Source: CAZVPF01 sp964628195
GTDB lineage: Bacteria; Planctomycetota; Phycisphaerae; Sedimentisphaerales; Anaerohalosphaeraceae
Assembly: GCA_964628195.1 (NCBI GenBank)
Contig: CAZVPF010000002.1
Location: 1-64,000, forward strand
Reading direction: 5' to 3'
DNA length: 64,000 nucleotides
Position 1 is the first letter of the stretch, and each line of letters begins with the position of its first letter. Under the pieces are notes generated by a model, which saw only the letters and a program-made list of their open reading frames with translations, had not been told where the DNA came from and ran no database searches. Below are positions 26,415-35,713 of this stretch, in pieces. The position numbers were made by a program, and so were the translations under genes.

Positions 26415-27791
26415 CTATTTTCCTATGCAGAATTTGGAGAAAATGTTTTCGAGAACCTTCTCGGATATGTCTTCGTGCTCGATGCCGCCAAGTGACTTGT
26501 GAACTTCCTGCAGGAGCATTGCCGCAATTTCGTCTGCTCCTGCTTTTAGCTGTTCGACAGCATCAGTTATGCTTCTAATCGCCTCGGTTACTATCCGGTC
26601 ATGCCGCTGGGTCAGGGCGATCCTCTCACCGGACTGTGCGGAGGGGGTTTTTATCGCATTCAGTCTGCCTGATATCGCCTGTTTGAGGTTGTTGACGCTG
26701 TCGGGTTTTTTAAAGCTTACGGGCATAAATTCAATCCCGAAAGATTTTTTCATCTCGTCAAGTCTTTGATCGAGGCCTGTTTTTACGAGGTCGGTTTTTA
26801 GAGCAGCCGCTGCAATGCTTGAGCAGCTTATCTTTTTGTATACCGCCAGGTCCTCGGAGAGGTCTTTTTTTGCTGCATCGACGCAGAAAACGGCCAAATC
26901 GGCTGAGGCCAGAGCCTGCGAGGCAGCGGACTGGGAAAGTTCGTCCACGGAGTCTGCGGGTTCTATTGAGAGCCCCGCACAATCGAAAAGCACACAGCGG
27001 CCCGAGGGCAGATCGAGTTCCCCGCGAAGCACGTCTCGTGTAGTAGCCTTGAGATTTGAGACGATACTTCTTTTTGTGCCGAGAAGAGCGTTTGTGAGCG
27101 TGCTTTTGCCGGCGTTGACCGCACCGCAGAGTCCTACGCAGGGAAGGTCTATCGCTCTTTCGCATCGGACCTGGCCTGCGGAAATTTCTCTAAGGGTATG
27201 GGCTATTCTTTGAGCACGCTCCATGGCCTGTTCGCGTGAGATGAACTCAATATTTTCTTCGCTGAAATCCAGACCTGCTTCTACGAGGCTTATAAGCTCG
27301 ACAAGCTGTTTGCGTATTTCGGATATATTTTCGGCGAGGCGGCCATCGAGCAGTTTCTGGGCTGCCTGGACCTGGTATTCGTTGCTGCCCGATATTATTT
27401 CTGCTACCGCTTCGGCGGAGCTTATATCCATTTTGCCGTTGAGATATGCCCGCATGGTGAATTCACCGGGCTCCGCAGGCCTTGCCTTTCGGTATATCCG
27501 GTGCATTATCGCCTTTATAATGCACTCGGCGGCAAGGACATGAAGCTCGATAAGTTCATCGCCGGTGTACGATTGGCCTGATGGGAAGTGATAGACAGCC
27601 GTTTCGCAAAGCACCCCGTTTACCTTTATATATGCCCATTCTATGCCGCTGCCGGTAAATGTCCATCCGATCAGGTCGTGCACTATTTCCATTGCCTGGG
27701 GGCCGGATATTCTAATCACGGTTCGCAGAACCCGGCCGCCGGTAACGGGTCCGCTGCTAATGGCGGCGATTGTGTCGGTTATATCTTTCAT
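26415..27791 (-). CDS. mnmE: tRNA modification GTPase MnmE, divergent G domain
   Basis: The 458-residue product with MnmG makes the 5-carboxymethylaminomethyl group of wobble uridine. The N-terminal folate-binding domain begins DTIAAISSG, and the C terminus is CIGK, matching the family's CxGK end. The G domain has a P-loop GAVNAGKST at about residue 220. The G3 motif reads DCAGL instead of DTAGL, and the region expected to be NKxD reads LKTD, so guanine recognition may be weakened. The start at 27791 gives the standard N terminus; an ATG 27 bases earlier is possible. It lies shortly downstream of yidC, an order common near bacterial origins. Confidence 0.88.
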   Translation of the reverse strand: MKDITDTIAAISSGPVTGGRVLRTVIRISGPQAMEIVHDLIGWTFTGSGIEWAYIKVNGVLCETAVYHFPSGQSYTGDELIELHVLAAECIIKAIMHRIYRKARPAEPGEFTMRAYLNGKMDISSAEAVAEIISGSNEYQVQAAQKLLDGRLAENISEIRKQLVELISLVEAGLDFSEENIEFISREQAMERAQRIAHTLREISAGQVRCERAIDLPCVGLCGAVNAGKSTLTNALLGTKRSIVSNLKATTRDVLRGELDLPSGRCVLFDCAGLSIEPADSVDELSQSAASQALASADLAVFCVDAAKKDLSEDLAVYKKISCSSIAAAALKTDLVKTGLDQRLDEMKKSFGIEFMPVSFKKPDSVNNLKQAISGRLNAIKTPSAQSGERIALTQRHDRIVTEAIRSITDAVEQLKAGADEIAAMLLQEVHKSLGGIEHEDISEKVLENIFSKFCIGK

Positions 27792-27830
27792 ACAGCCGAT
27801 TGCCCGCCTGGGCATCATTGTCTTTTAGGT

Positions 27831-29918
27831 TTACATTGTATTTTTGAAGAAAGGTTTCGGTTTTTTCTTCTTTACCTTGCCGCCGGTCTTACTTGTGACC
27901 GGGACCTTGCCCTGCTCCTCAAGGGCCTGTTTTTCGCGAATATGCTTTCTTATCACTATCTGCTCGACAACACCTACCGCGGTACTCGACATGAAGTACA
28001 GGTTCAGCCCGGAGGGCATCTTGTAGAATATTATGAGCATCATTACCGGCATCATGACCATCATCATTTTCTGCTGCTGGGCGACCTGCGGGTTGGTGCT
28101 TGCCGCGGCGGACTGGCTTGGCATGAGTTTCTGCTGGGCGACCATTGCCCCACCCAGGCAGATAGGCAGCAAATTAAACGCCTCTATCTGCCAGCCGAGC
28201 AGGGGCACTGTTATCGCCGGGTCAAATGGTATCAGCGCATCGGGTAATGAAAGGTCGGTTATCCAGAACGGCAGGAAAGGAGCCCCGCGCAATTCGATGC
28301 TTGCGTATATCGCGCTGTAAAGTGCGATCAGTATCGGCATCTGTACGAACATCGGCAAAAAGCCCATAAACGGCGATATGCCCTGCTGCCGGTACAGCTC
28401 CATAGTCTTCTTTTGAAGCTCTGCCTTGTTGTTGGCGTATTTTTTCTTTATCTCCTCCATTTGCGGGCCGAGTTTCTGCATTCCCATCATGGAGACCTGG
28501 CTTTTCTTCGTCAGCGGATGCAGGCATAACCTTACCAGCGCGACGATTATCATTATTACGATGCCGTAGTTCGGTATTGCCATATGCAGTGTTTTCATAA
28601 GGCCCATGATCGCAAAGGCAAGTGGATTTATCATGCTTTGCGGGCAGCAGCAGCCCAGGAAGTGTATCGTCTGGTAGAATTGCAGTGATTTGTATTCCGG
28701 CTTGGAGGTGAAAACGTCCCTGTCCTTTGGGCCGAGGTAGAGCATTAAGTCATAGCTTTTTGCAGCGTTTTCAGTCCCGGCAGGTGTCAGTTCGGCAGGT
28801 GATACGGTCATTGTAAATGATATGTTCTCGTCGCCTTCTGTGTCGTCTGTTAGCCGGTCAGGGTCGTAGTAGCTTCCGAGCCCGAGGTTTACGTAATCGG
28901 GTGAAAGGCCCTGGTCGGTCGGTTCGGGTCGGAGGATCGCGGCGAAATATTTGTTGGTGTTTGCCGCCCAGAGAAAGCTTCCCTTTCCGCTTTTAAGCCC
29001 CAATGCCATGTCGGATTTATCGTTGTTTTCGGCGGCTTTTTTGAGCTTGTTTGCGTCGATCTTCGCCGATTCAATTTTGTCGGCGCCTGTTTGCCATGCC
29101 GTTATGATGCTTCGCATGTCTCCGCGGAAACCTTCGCGGTTGATGCCGACCGGCCCGTTGAGAACCTGGGCGGTTTTAATATTCTGGTCGGTTAGATTTT
29201 GGATTTTTACCACGCAGTTCAGGTCGTAGCTGCCGGGGATTACAGTGTATTTTTTCGTAAGTTTTATGGCGTCTTTTTTGTCCGCGTCCATCAGGGTTGC
29301 AGAAAATGTTACGCTCTGTCCGCCGTCCGGCTCGGAGCGGATCGGGCCTGTTTCCCAGTCGAGCTTGTCGAGCGGGAGGGGGCTGTCCTGTGGGCCGATT
29401 ACCTGGAAGCCTCCGCTTGTTAAAGAATGCAGGCAGTTGTTATCGCCTGTCAAAACCGGCTTGAGCAGTTCGAGCGGACCCGGGTTATCTTTGCTGCGGT
29501 TCCTGAATTCGCTGAGAGTGGCGGTTTTTATAGCTGCGCCTTTGCTTGTAAGTTCAAGCTTGAATTTGAATTTATCGGGATCGTCAAATTTTACAACTTC
29601 GTCATAGACGGCCCCGAGTATTACCGTGCGCGTGTCGGCCTGGATGGCGCGGAGCTTTGTAAAGTTCCAGTCACCGGTGTCGAGAGCCTGGATCGATGCG
29701 ACTTCTTTTTCGAGGTTTTCGGCGATCTTTTCAACCGTGTCAGTTTCTTCAGTTTCCTTTTGACCCTGCTTTTCGGTCTCTGCGGCCAGGCAAATCAGGC
29801 CTTCGCTTGTGTTATTGCCCGCATTAGAGATACTGAAGATGCCTGAGTCAAATACGAGGTATCCACACCAGCATAAAAATAAAGCGAGCACTGTTACTGT
29901 TATGATTTTAATTTTCAT
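27831..29918 (-). CDS. yidC: membrane protein insertase YidC
   Basis: The 695-residue product inserts proteins into the inner membrane. It has an N-terminal membrane anchor (residues 4-22), a large periplasmic domain (about 60-420) typical of Gram-negative YidC, and the conserved core of five membrane helices (about 440-660) with the hydrophilic loop MGMQKLGPQMEEIKKKYANN and the final KMPSGLNLYFMSSTAVGVVEQ helix. The C-terminal tail is Lys-rich, which helps bind ribosomes. It is somewhat longer than the Escherichia coli protein (548). mnmE follows closely on the same strand. Confidence 0.95.
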   Translation of the reverse strand: MKIKIITVTVLALFLCWCGYLVFDSGIFSISNAGNNTSEGLICLAAETEKQGQKETEETDTVEKIAENLEKEVASIQALDTGDWNFTKLRAIQADTRTVILGAVYDEVVKFDDPDKFKFKLELTSKGAAIKTATLSEFRNRSKDNPGPLELLKPVLTGDNNCLHSLTSGGFQVIGPQDSPLPLDKLDWETGPIRSEPDGGQSVTFSATLMDADKKDAIKLTKKYTVIPGSYDLNCVVKIQNLTDQNIKTAQVLNGPVGINREGFRGDMRSIITAWQTGADKIESAKIDANKLKKAAENNDKSDMALGLKSGKGSFLWAANTNKYFAAILRPEPTDQGLSPDYVNLGLGSYYDPDRLTDDTEGDENISFTMTVSPAELTPAGTENAAKSYDLMLYLGPKDRDVFTSKPEYKSLQFYQTIHFLGCCCPQSMINPLAFAIMGLMKTLHMAIPNYGIVIMIIVALVRLCLHPLTKKSQVSMMGMQKLGPQMEEIKKKYANNKAELQKKTMELYRQQGISPFMGFLPMFVQMPILIALYSAIYASIELRGAPFLPFWITDLSLPDALIPFDPAITVPLLGWQIEAFNLLPICLGGAMVAQQKLMPSQSAAASTNPQVAQQQKMMMVMMPVMMLIIFYKMPSGLNLYFMSSTAVGVVEQIVIRKHIREKQALEEQGKVPVTSKTGGKVKKKKPKPFFKNTM

Positions 29919-29950
29919 ATATCAACCTTGAAAAATTTTGAAATGAGTCC

Positions 29951-30727
29951 TTATCGACCGTCAAAGAGCCTGTCACCTTCGAAATTGTCCAGCCGTTCTA
30001 TTTCGTATATTTTCTGTGCCGTTGCTTCGTAGTCGTATTCAAGCCTTACGAAGTTGACAGTGTTTCCCTCAATAAAAACATAGCTTGCCCGGTTGTCCCT
30101 GTCTCGCGGCTGACCTACAGACCCGACATTAATTATCGCCTTTTCTTCCTTTATTATAGGGTACTTTCCACCGAGTTCATCCGGGGAGTAGAAGTCCGGT
30201 TCGTCAAGGAACACGCCCGGCAGGTGAGTGTGGCCGATAAAGCAGATATGCTGTACCCGTTCAAAGAGGGTTTCTATCTTGCCTGCAGTGCTGTAGACAT
30301 CGTCCGGGAAGATGTATTCGTTTATCGGCTTACGCGGGGAGGCGTGTACGAAGTCAATATGCGCGTTTACACCGTCCAGCTTCATCTCTTTCGTATGTCT
30401 CATTACCTGGTTTCCGAGAAACTCCCAGCGTTTATCGCGTTTTGCGGCATCGGTTTCCTTTTCGAGTATCTCGCGGGTCCAGAAGCTGGCCTGTTCTGCG
30501 CCCATATTGAAATTGGTCGGCTCGTAAAGAACCGCGTAATCGTGGTTGCCCATAACGCAAAACTCGGACTTGTCGATCACAAGATCAAGACATTCCCTGG
30601 GGTTGGCGGCATAGCCGACCACGTCGCCGAGGCAGTAAATGGTTTTAATACCCCGCTGCTTTATATCCTCGAGGACCGTTGTCAGGGCTTCGATATTCGA
30701 GTGTATATCACTTATTATTGCGAACAT
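29951..30727 (-). CDS. calcineurin-like metallophosphoesterase
   Basis: The 258-residue product has all five metal-ligand blocks of the YfcE/PPP-like phosphoesterase fold: SDIHSN at residue 5, GDVVGY near 34, GNHDY near 61, a conserved histidine in VHASPR near 128, and GHTHLP near 163. The GDVVGYAANP form is usual in bacterial proteins related to diadenosine tetraphosphatases and symmetrical phosphatases. The substrate is not known. It sits 32 bases upstream of yidC on the same strand. Confidence 0.85.
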   Translation of the reverse strand: MFAIISDIHSNIEALTTVLEDIKQRGIKTIYCLGDVVGYAANPRECLDLVIDKSEFCVMGNHDYAVLYEPTNFNMGAEQASFWTREILEKETDAAKRDKRWEFLGNQVMRHTKEMKLDGVNAHIDFVHASPRKPINEYIFPDDVYSTAGKIETLFERVQHICFIGHTHLPGVFLDEPDFYSPDELGGKYPIIKEEKAIINVGSVGQPRDRDNRASYVFIEGNTVNFVRLEYDYEATAQKIYEIERLDNFEGDRLFDGR

Positions 30728-30866
30728 TTATGTTACCGTTAATCCTGTTAATTGTTATTTCCTTTAATACTGCCTGCGTTTTATACCACATCCTTTGTCG
30801 AATTTCCAGTACCCATTAAAAGAGCTTAAAAATACATTGATCACCATTTCTGGGGTTATGGGTTTT

Positions 30867-31559
30867 TCAGTCGGCCGATGGCGTCAGCCTGCAGTTTTTC
30901 AGTGATCGCAGAAGGCTTTCCATACCTGCCGGTACAATATTTTCGCGATTTCTGTATTTCACTATCGCGCCTCCCGCCAACGATGCCGCTGTAACAGGGC
31001 ATATAAGCTCGACACCCTGAACTCCGGTCCAGCTTCCGGCTATGATTGTTACCGGCATCATGAAAAAAACGTATGTTTTCAGTTTTCCCTGCTCTATCTC
31101 GCCGATATTGAGTGGGACGATATTGTCGAGTTTTTCCACAGAACCCGGGCCGTACAGCCCGAGCATTGCGGTTCTTTCGGTGATGTCAGCTACTTTCAGG
31201 TCGCTGTTTTCACTTTCCGAGAGGATATCAAAGGTTTTCTGTCTCGCCTGAGGCATGGTAAGTACGGTAAAGCCTTTATCAGTACAGGCAACCCGGATAT
31301 CGGCGTAGGATTTCCATTGTCCCGGTTCGGGAAGTGTTTCACCGTTGCCGGTAATTTTCTTAATTGCTTCATCGGCACCGGTGCCCTTGAGGGAGAATCT
31401 GCCGAAGCTGCTGAGATCGACCGCCGCGCTCTGGTTGTGCAGTGCTTCGGTTTCGTTTTCCACGCTGCCGTAGTGGCTGGGCATCTCCCACCCATGATAT
31501 TCATCAAAAGCTGCGCCCAGTTGCTCGTGTATCGACTTAAATGGAGTTACTTTAACCAT
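30867..31559 (-). CDS. GcvT/YgfZ-like folate-binding protein
   Basis: The 230-residue protein looks like the N-terminal tetrahydrofolate-binding domain of the aminomethyltransferase GcvT or of YgfZ. The N terminus (TPFKSIHEQLGAAFDEYHGWEMPSHYGSV) matches the start of GcvT, and the region AAVDLSSFGRFSLKGTGAD is the usual RGxxxxxL segment in variant form. It is much shorter than GcvT (about 360) and lacks the C-terminal barrel, so it is more likely a YgfZ-like or regulatory protein than a glycine-cleavage enzyme. No other gcv gene is nearby. Two tandem ATGs fit; the second, at 31559, has the better spacing from AAGGGA. Confidence 0.65.
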   Translation of the reverse strand: MVKVTPFKSIHEQLGAAFDEYHGWEMPSHYGSVENETEALHNQSAAVDLSSFGRFSLKGTGADEAIKKITGNGETLPEPGQWKSYADIRVACTDKGFTVLTMPQARQKTFDILSESENSDLKVADITERTAMLGLYGPGSVEKLDNIVPLNIGEIEQGKLKTYVFFMMPVTIIAGSWTGVQGVELICPVTAASLAGGAIVKYRNRENIVPAGMESLLRSLKNCRLTPSAD

Positions 31560-31762
31560 CATATCCCTTTCATGGACCATTTACTACAAATCGAGCCGGA
31601 ATTATAACATAATTTGGATCTGATGCCAACAATCTTCAAAAGACTTTGCAATCGGGCCGTGTGGGTATATAATGACTTTTTTATAAAATTCGGCGGGCCC
31701 GGCTTTGCCTGAAAAGAATTTAGGGCTTTTAGGGCCTGTTTAACATATTTAGGAGTCTTTAA

Positions 31763-32533
31763 GTGAGCATGACGCTTCTGGAAACGAGAGGTTTGGTGAA
31801 AAAGTATTCCGGGCGGACGGTTGTCGACCATGTCAATATTACTGTCGAACAGAGGACCATTGTCGGCCTGCTGGGCAGGAACGGTGCGGGCAAGACGACC
31901 TCGTTTAGAATGTGCATCGGTATGATAATCCCAAACGAGGGCAGGGTTATATTCGAGGGGCACGATATCACCAAGCTGCCTATGTATAAAAGGGCAAGGC
32001 TCGGAATGGGGTATCTTTCGCAGGAGCCTTCGGTCTTCCAGAGGCTTTCGGTGCGTGACAACCTGCGGGCGATACTCGAGACGATGTCGATCTCGCATGC
32101 AGAACGCGACAGGCGGGCCGAATTGCTGGTCGAGCGGTTTGGGCTGGGCGAGGTCATTAATTCCCAGGCACGGTTCCTGTCCGGCGGCGAAAGGAGAAAG
32201 CTGGAGATAGCCCGGGCGATGGTTACAAATCCGTCGCTTATACTGCTCGATGAGCCTTTCAGCGGCGTGGACCCCATCGCGGTTGAGGAGCTTCAGGCAG
32301 AGATCCGCCGGCTGGTCGCCTCGGGTGTGAGCATACTTATTACCGACCACAACGTTGAAAGAACGCTCGAGGTGTCGGATAAAGCTTATATCATGGATCA
32401 CGGAAAGGTGATCGCCGAAGGGCACCCGCGCGACATTATTCAAAACGAGCTTGTGAAGAAAAGCTACCTCGGCAGTACGTTCAAGGGTGATGAGTTCGAC
32501 GATCGCCAGGAGCCTCACCACAGCAACGCATAG
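31763..32533 (+). CDS. lptB: lipopolysaccharide export ABC ATPase LptB
   Basis: The 256-residue ATPase powers LptFG-driven transport of lipopolysaccharide to the outer membrane. Walker A GRNGAGKTT is at about residue 37, the signature LSGGERRKLEIARAM at about 139, Walker B LLDEPFSGVDP near 165, and the switch histidine in ITDHNV near 193; FSGVDPIAVEE is the LptB-specific sequence. The start is GTG, with AGGAG seven bases upstream; an ATG six bases on is too far. It is the first gene of a run lptB-def-fmt-rsmB. lptA/C/F/G are not in the window. This supports a Gram-negative envelope. Confidence 0.9.
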   Translation: MSMTLLETRGLVKKYSGRTVVDHVNITVEQRTIVGLLGRNGAGKTTSFRMCIGMIIPNEGRVIFEGHDITKLPMYKRARLGMGYLSQEPSVFQRLSVRDNLRAILETMSISHAERDRRAELLVERFGLGEVINSQARFLSGGERRKLEIARAMVTNPSLILLDEPFSGVDPIAVEELQAEIRRLVASGVSILITDHNVERTLEVSDKAYIMDHGKVIAEGHPRDIIQNELVKKSYLGSTFKGDEFDDRQEPHHSNA

Positions 32534-32541
32534 GAGCAAAA

Positions 32542-33066
32542 ATGCTCGAACCTGAAAAGTGCAAGATAACATATTACCCCTCGCCGGTGCTGCAGGGCCC
32601 TGCCAGGCCGGTCGAGCAGATAGACGACACGGTACGCAGGCTGGCTGAGCGGATGATAGAAATAATGATAGAGACCAAAGGCATAGGTCTTGCCGGTCCC
32701 CAGGCGGGGGTCGATCTTGCGATTTTCGTTATCTCACTGGACGGCACGAGAGAAAATGCGAAAGTGTATCTCAACCCCACGGTTGAGACTTCGGGCAAAT
32801 TGGTGGAGTTTGAGGAGGGGTGTCTTTCGATACCGGGGCTTTATACTAAGATAAAGCGGTACAGCAATGCAAAAGTGACCGCGACGGACCTTCAGGGCAA
32901 CGAGTTTACGGAAGACGCTGAGGGGCTGTACGCAAGGGCGCTGCAGCATGAATACGACCACCTGCAGGGAAGGATGATAAAGGACAGGATGTCGCGGGTC
33001 GCTGCAATAGGAGCCCGCAGGAAGCTCAAGCAGCTTGAACAGGAATACGGCGAAAAGGACAGTTAA
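32542..33066 (+). CDS. def: peptide deformylase
   Basis: The 174-residue product removes the formyl group from the N-terminal methionine of new proteins. All three motifs are present: GIGLAGPQAG at about residue 48, EGCLSIPG at about 93 (metal-binding cysteine), and QHEYDHLQG at about 134 (two metal histidines and the catalytic Glu). The ATG has AGGAG upstream. It sits eight bases after lptB and eleven before fmt, the usual def-fmt order. Confidence 0.95.
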   Translation: MLEPEKCKITYYPSPVLQGPARPVEQIDDTVRRLAERMIEIMIETKGIGLAGPQAGVDLAIFVISLDGTRENAKVYLNPTVETSGKLVEFEEGCLSIPGLYTKIKRYSNAKVTATDLQGNEFTEDAEGLYARALQHEYDHLQGRMIKDRMSRVAAIGARRKLKQLEQEYGEKDS

Positions 33067-33077
33067 AGCGAGTTGAT

Positions 33078-34034
33078 ATGCGTATAGTATACTTCGGTTC
33101 AGCGCAGTTCGGCATACCGAGCCTTGAGGGGCTGGTCGGTTCGCGCCACGAGCTTGTGCACATATTTACCCAGCCCGCCCGGCCGAAAGGACGCGGCAAA
33201 AAGCCTGTGCCTACGGATGTGGCGGTTTGGGCGGGGCAAAAGGGTATCGGTTTTACCGAGACGGGTAATATAAATAAGCCCGATATGATCGAGCAGCTTA
33301 AATCTTACCGTGCGGACCTGCTTGTTGTTATAGCGTTCGGGCAGAAGATATCTCAGGAGGTGGTGGAGGTTTTTCCTGCCGGGGCGATAAACGTGCATTC
33401 TTCGGTGCTGCCGAAGTATCGCGGCGCCGCGCCGATCAACTGGGCGATAATCAACGGTGAGACCCGAACGGGTGTTACTGTCATAACTCTCGCTGAACGA
33501 ATGGATGCGGGTTTCATGCTCGGGACCGCTGAGACGAACATTGACCCGGATGAAAATGCTCAGAGCCTGCACGACAGGCTGTCCGAGCTTGCTGTAGCGC
33601 TTTTGCTGGATACTGTCGAGCAGATAGAGGCAGGGACCGCACAGTATAAGCTGCAGGACGAGTCACAGGTAACACTGGCGCCGAGTTTCAAAAAAAGCGA
33701 CGGGTATATTGATTTCAATCGAACCGCGGGAGCGATTAAAGACCAGGTGCGGGGCATGTATCCCTGGCCTGGGGCGCAGGCGTTTTTCCTTAAGTCAGGC
33801 AGCGGTAAGAAAGAACGGGTAACATTTGCCTCTGTTGATGTGGTGGACAATGAAAACGGAAATGCCGAAAAGGCAGGTCTGCTTGATGATGACCTGAACA
33901 TTATATGCGCACAGGGAAAGTTGAGGCCTGTTCGTTTGAAACCTGCTGGAAAGTCTGAGATGGAATACAGGGATTTTATTAACGGCAGGCATCTCAAACC
34001 CGGGGACCGTTTTATTTCGCCGGTTGAGGAATAA
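33078..34034 (+). CDS. fmt: methionyl-tRNA formyltransferase
   Basis: The 318-residue product transfers a formyl group from 10-formyltetrahydrofolate to Met-tRNA-fMet. The catalytic region INVHSSVLPKYRGAAPI is at about residues 104-120 with the Asn, His and downstream Asp of the active site. The C-terminal OB-like domain (about 205-315) binds the tRNA. It lies between def and rsmB, the conserved context. Confidence 0.95.
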   Translation: MRIVYFGSAQFGIPSLEGLVGSRHELVHIFTQPARPKGRGKKPVPTDVAVWAGQKGIGFTETGNINKPDMIEQLKSYRADLLVVIAFGQKISQEVVEVFPAGAINVHSSVLPKYRGAAPINWAIINGETRTGVTVITLAERMDAGFMLGTAETNIDPDENAQSLHDRLSELAVALLLDTVEQIEAGTAQYKLQDESQVTLAPSFKKSDGYIDFNRTAGAIKDQVRGMYPWPGAQAFFLKSGSGKKERVTFASVDVVDNENGNAEKAGLLDDDLNIICAQGKLRPVRLKPAGKSEMEYRDFINGRHLKPGDRFISPVEE

Positions 34035-34036
34035 GG

Positions 34037-35443
34037 ATGGCAGGGACGAGGGGGCGAAATTTTTCCGCACGTGCCGCAGCGGCAAAGGCGATTTCGGAGG
34101 TGGATGTTTCAAAACCGAACACCGCCGAGGTTCTGGGCAGGTACATTTCGTGGTCGGATAATCATGCGCTGGTTACAGAACTTGTGTTTGGTACGGTTCG
34201 CAATATGGGTCTTATTGACCTGCTTATAGAAAAAGTCTCGGGCAGGGGGACAGGCGGAGTCGACAAGATGAGCCTTGCTGTACTGCGGACTGGTTTTTAT
34301 GAATACCTGTACGTTGCTCAAAGCCCTTCCTATGCGGTCATTAACGAAGCGGTCAACACAGCAAAACAGCTTGGGCGGTCAAAATCATCAGGCTTTGTAA
34401 ACGCGGTCATGCGGAACCTTCAACGTCTTATCGTTTCGTGTTTGGATGGCAGTGATGCCCGTCCTTCAGTTGATGTAATAATTACCTCACCGGGCACGGG
34501 GGTTCAGTTGACAGATAAGATACTGCCCGATCCCGGGCAAAAGGGCGGCCAATACCTGGCGGCAGTATTTTCTTTGCCGGTATTTCTTGCTGAAGAATGG
34601 GTAAATGAATATGGTTTTGAAAAAGCCCTCAATATTTGCCTGGCGAGTAATCGCAGGCCCGGTGTTTATGTTTGGCCCAATGTTAAGAATACTACATACA
34701 AAGAGCTTGCGAATCTTTTGGAAAAAGAAAGCGTGGCTCTTGAGGTGTATGAAAAAGAAGGTGCGATTAAACTAGAGGGACACAGGAACACTGCCGATTT
34801 GCCCGGTTACGAGCAGGGGTTGTTTTATGTACAGGACCCGACGGCTCATAAAGCACTCGCTGTGCTTATCGAACAATTGATGGGTAATGGTGATAAAGGG
34901 TTAAAAGTTCTCGATATGTGTGCGGCTCCGGGGACAAAAACGGTGCAGCTCGCAGCGGAACTGGGTGATAAGTGCACGGTTTACGCAACGGACAAAAATG
35001 CCGGAAGACTTGCGAAAGTTGAGGAAAACATTGCCCGGCTGGGGCTTCGAAATGTCAGGGTAATTCCTTATGAAGCCGTTTCCACCGAAAACACGCAGCT
35101 TAACCGTCTTGATGCGGTTCTTGCCGATGTGCCCTGCTCAAATACCGGCGTTCTTGCCAGGAGAGTCGAATCGCGTTTCAGACTGTCGAAATCGGGAATA
35201 GGTAAAATCACTGTTTTACAAAAGCAGATACTCGAAAAGGCTTGCACGTTGGTAAAACCGGGCGGGCTTCTGTATTACAGTACATGCTCTATCTGCAAAG
35301 AGGAGAATTCCGGCGTAGTAGAAGGCTTTGTCAGGGATAATACTGATTTTAGCATTATAAATGAGGTTTTAACATTGCCCCAGTGGAGTTCACCAAACAG
35401 CGATGGGGGGTATTTTTCCCTAATTCAAAGAAAGGTCCTATAA
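34037..35443 (+). CDS. rsmB: 16S rRNA (cytosine-967-C5)-methyltransferase RsmB
   Basis: The 468-residue product has an N-terminal NusB-like RNA-binding domain (about 10-150) and a C-terminal Rossmann methyltransferase domain. The SAM-binding motif is CAAPGTKT at about residue 294, the motif IV DVPCSNTGVL at about 363 contains one cysteine, and the catalytic STCSICKEEN is at about 414. Both cysteines of this methyltransferase family are present. It starts two bases after the fmt stop, so the genes are coupled. Confidence 0.92.
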   Translation: MAGTRGRNFSARAAAAKAISEVDVSKPNTAEVLGRYISWSDNHALVTELVFGTVRNMGLIDLLIEKVSGRGTGGVDKMSLAVLRTGFYEYLYVAQSPSYAVINEAVNTAKQLGRSKSSGFVNAVMRNLQRLIVSCLDGSDARPSVDVIITSPGTGVQLTDKILPDPGQKGGQYLAAVFSLPVFLAEEWVNEYGFEKALNICLASNRRPGVYVWPNVKNTTYKELANLLEKESVALEVYEKEGAIKLEGHRNTADLPGYEQGLFYVQDPTAHKALAVLIEQLMGNGDKGLKVLDMCAAPGTKTVQLAAELGDKCTVYATDKNAGRLAKVEENIARLGLRNVRVIPYEAVSTENTQLNRLDAVLADVPCSNTGVLARRVESRFRLSKSGIGKITVLQKQILEKACTLVKPGGLLYYSTCSICKEENSGVVEGFVRDNTDFSIINEVLTLPQWSSPNSDGGYFSLIQRKVL

Positions 35444-35713
35444 TGATTTGCACCTCAATACAGTTCAAACCCAATCCACAGGTTATCCACAATCTTGATT
35501 TACATTGTGTATAAGCTGTTCATTATTATTTTTTTTTTTGCCTAAATGCAGCAATAACATGGACCTGCCCTGTGTGGAAAAGAAAGTTGTCAAAAGGTCG
35601 TTGAATTGACATCCGCTCACCTCTAAGATAGCAAAAACTAACGAAAAGCTAACAAAAAACGTCCACATGAGTTCGTGGCTTCTGGTAACCATTGATTGAA
35701 GGGCTTTGAAAAA
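35444..35713. other. candidate origin of replication (oriC) upstream of dnaA
   Basis: The gap between rsmB and dnaA has no gene. It carries a perfect DnaA box TTATCCACA at 35483-35491 and a second, inverted, at 35506-35514 (TGTGTATAA, which is TTATACACA on the other strand, fitting TTATNCACA). Weaker look-alikes are at 35472-35480 (CAATCCACA) and 35571-35579 (TGTGTGGAA). Between them is an AT-rich stretch with a T run at about 35524-35539 that could be the unwinding element. The boxes may instead serve dnaA autoregulation. Confidence 0.45.

Noticed and set aside
26327..26578. 83-codon frame overlapping the 3' end of mnmE
   Set aside because: About two thirds overlaps mnmE in antisense and there is no domain.
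31559..32572. 337-codon open frame antisense to lptB
   Set aside because: lptB is clearly real; the antisense frame is its shadow.
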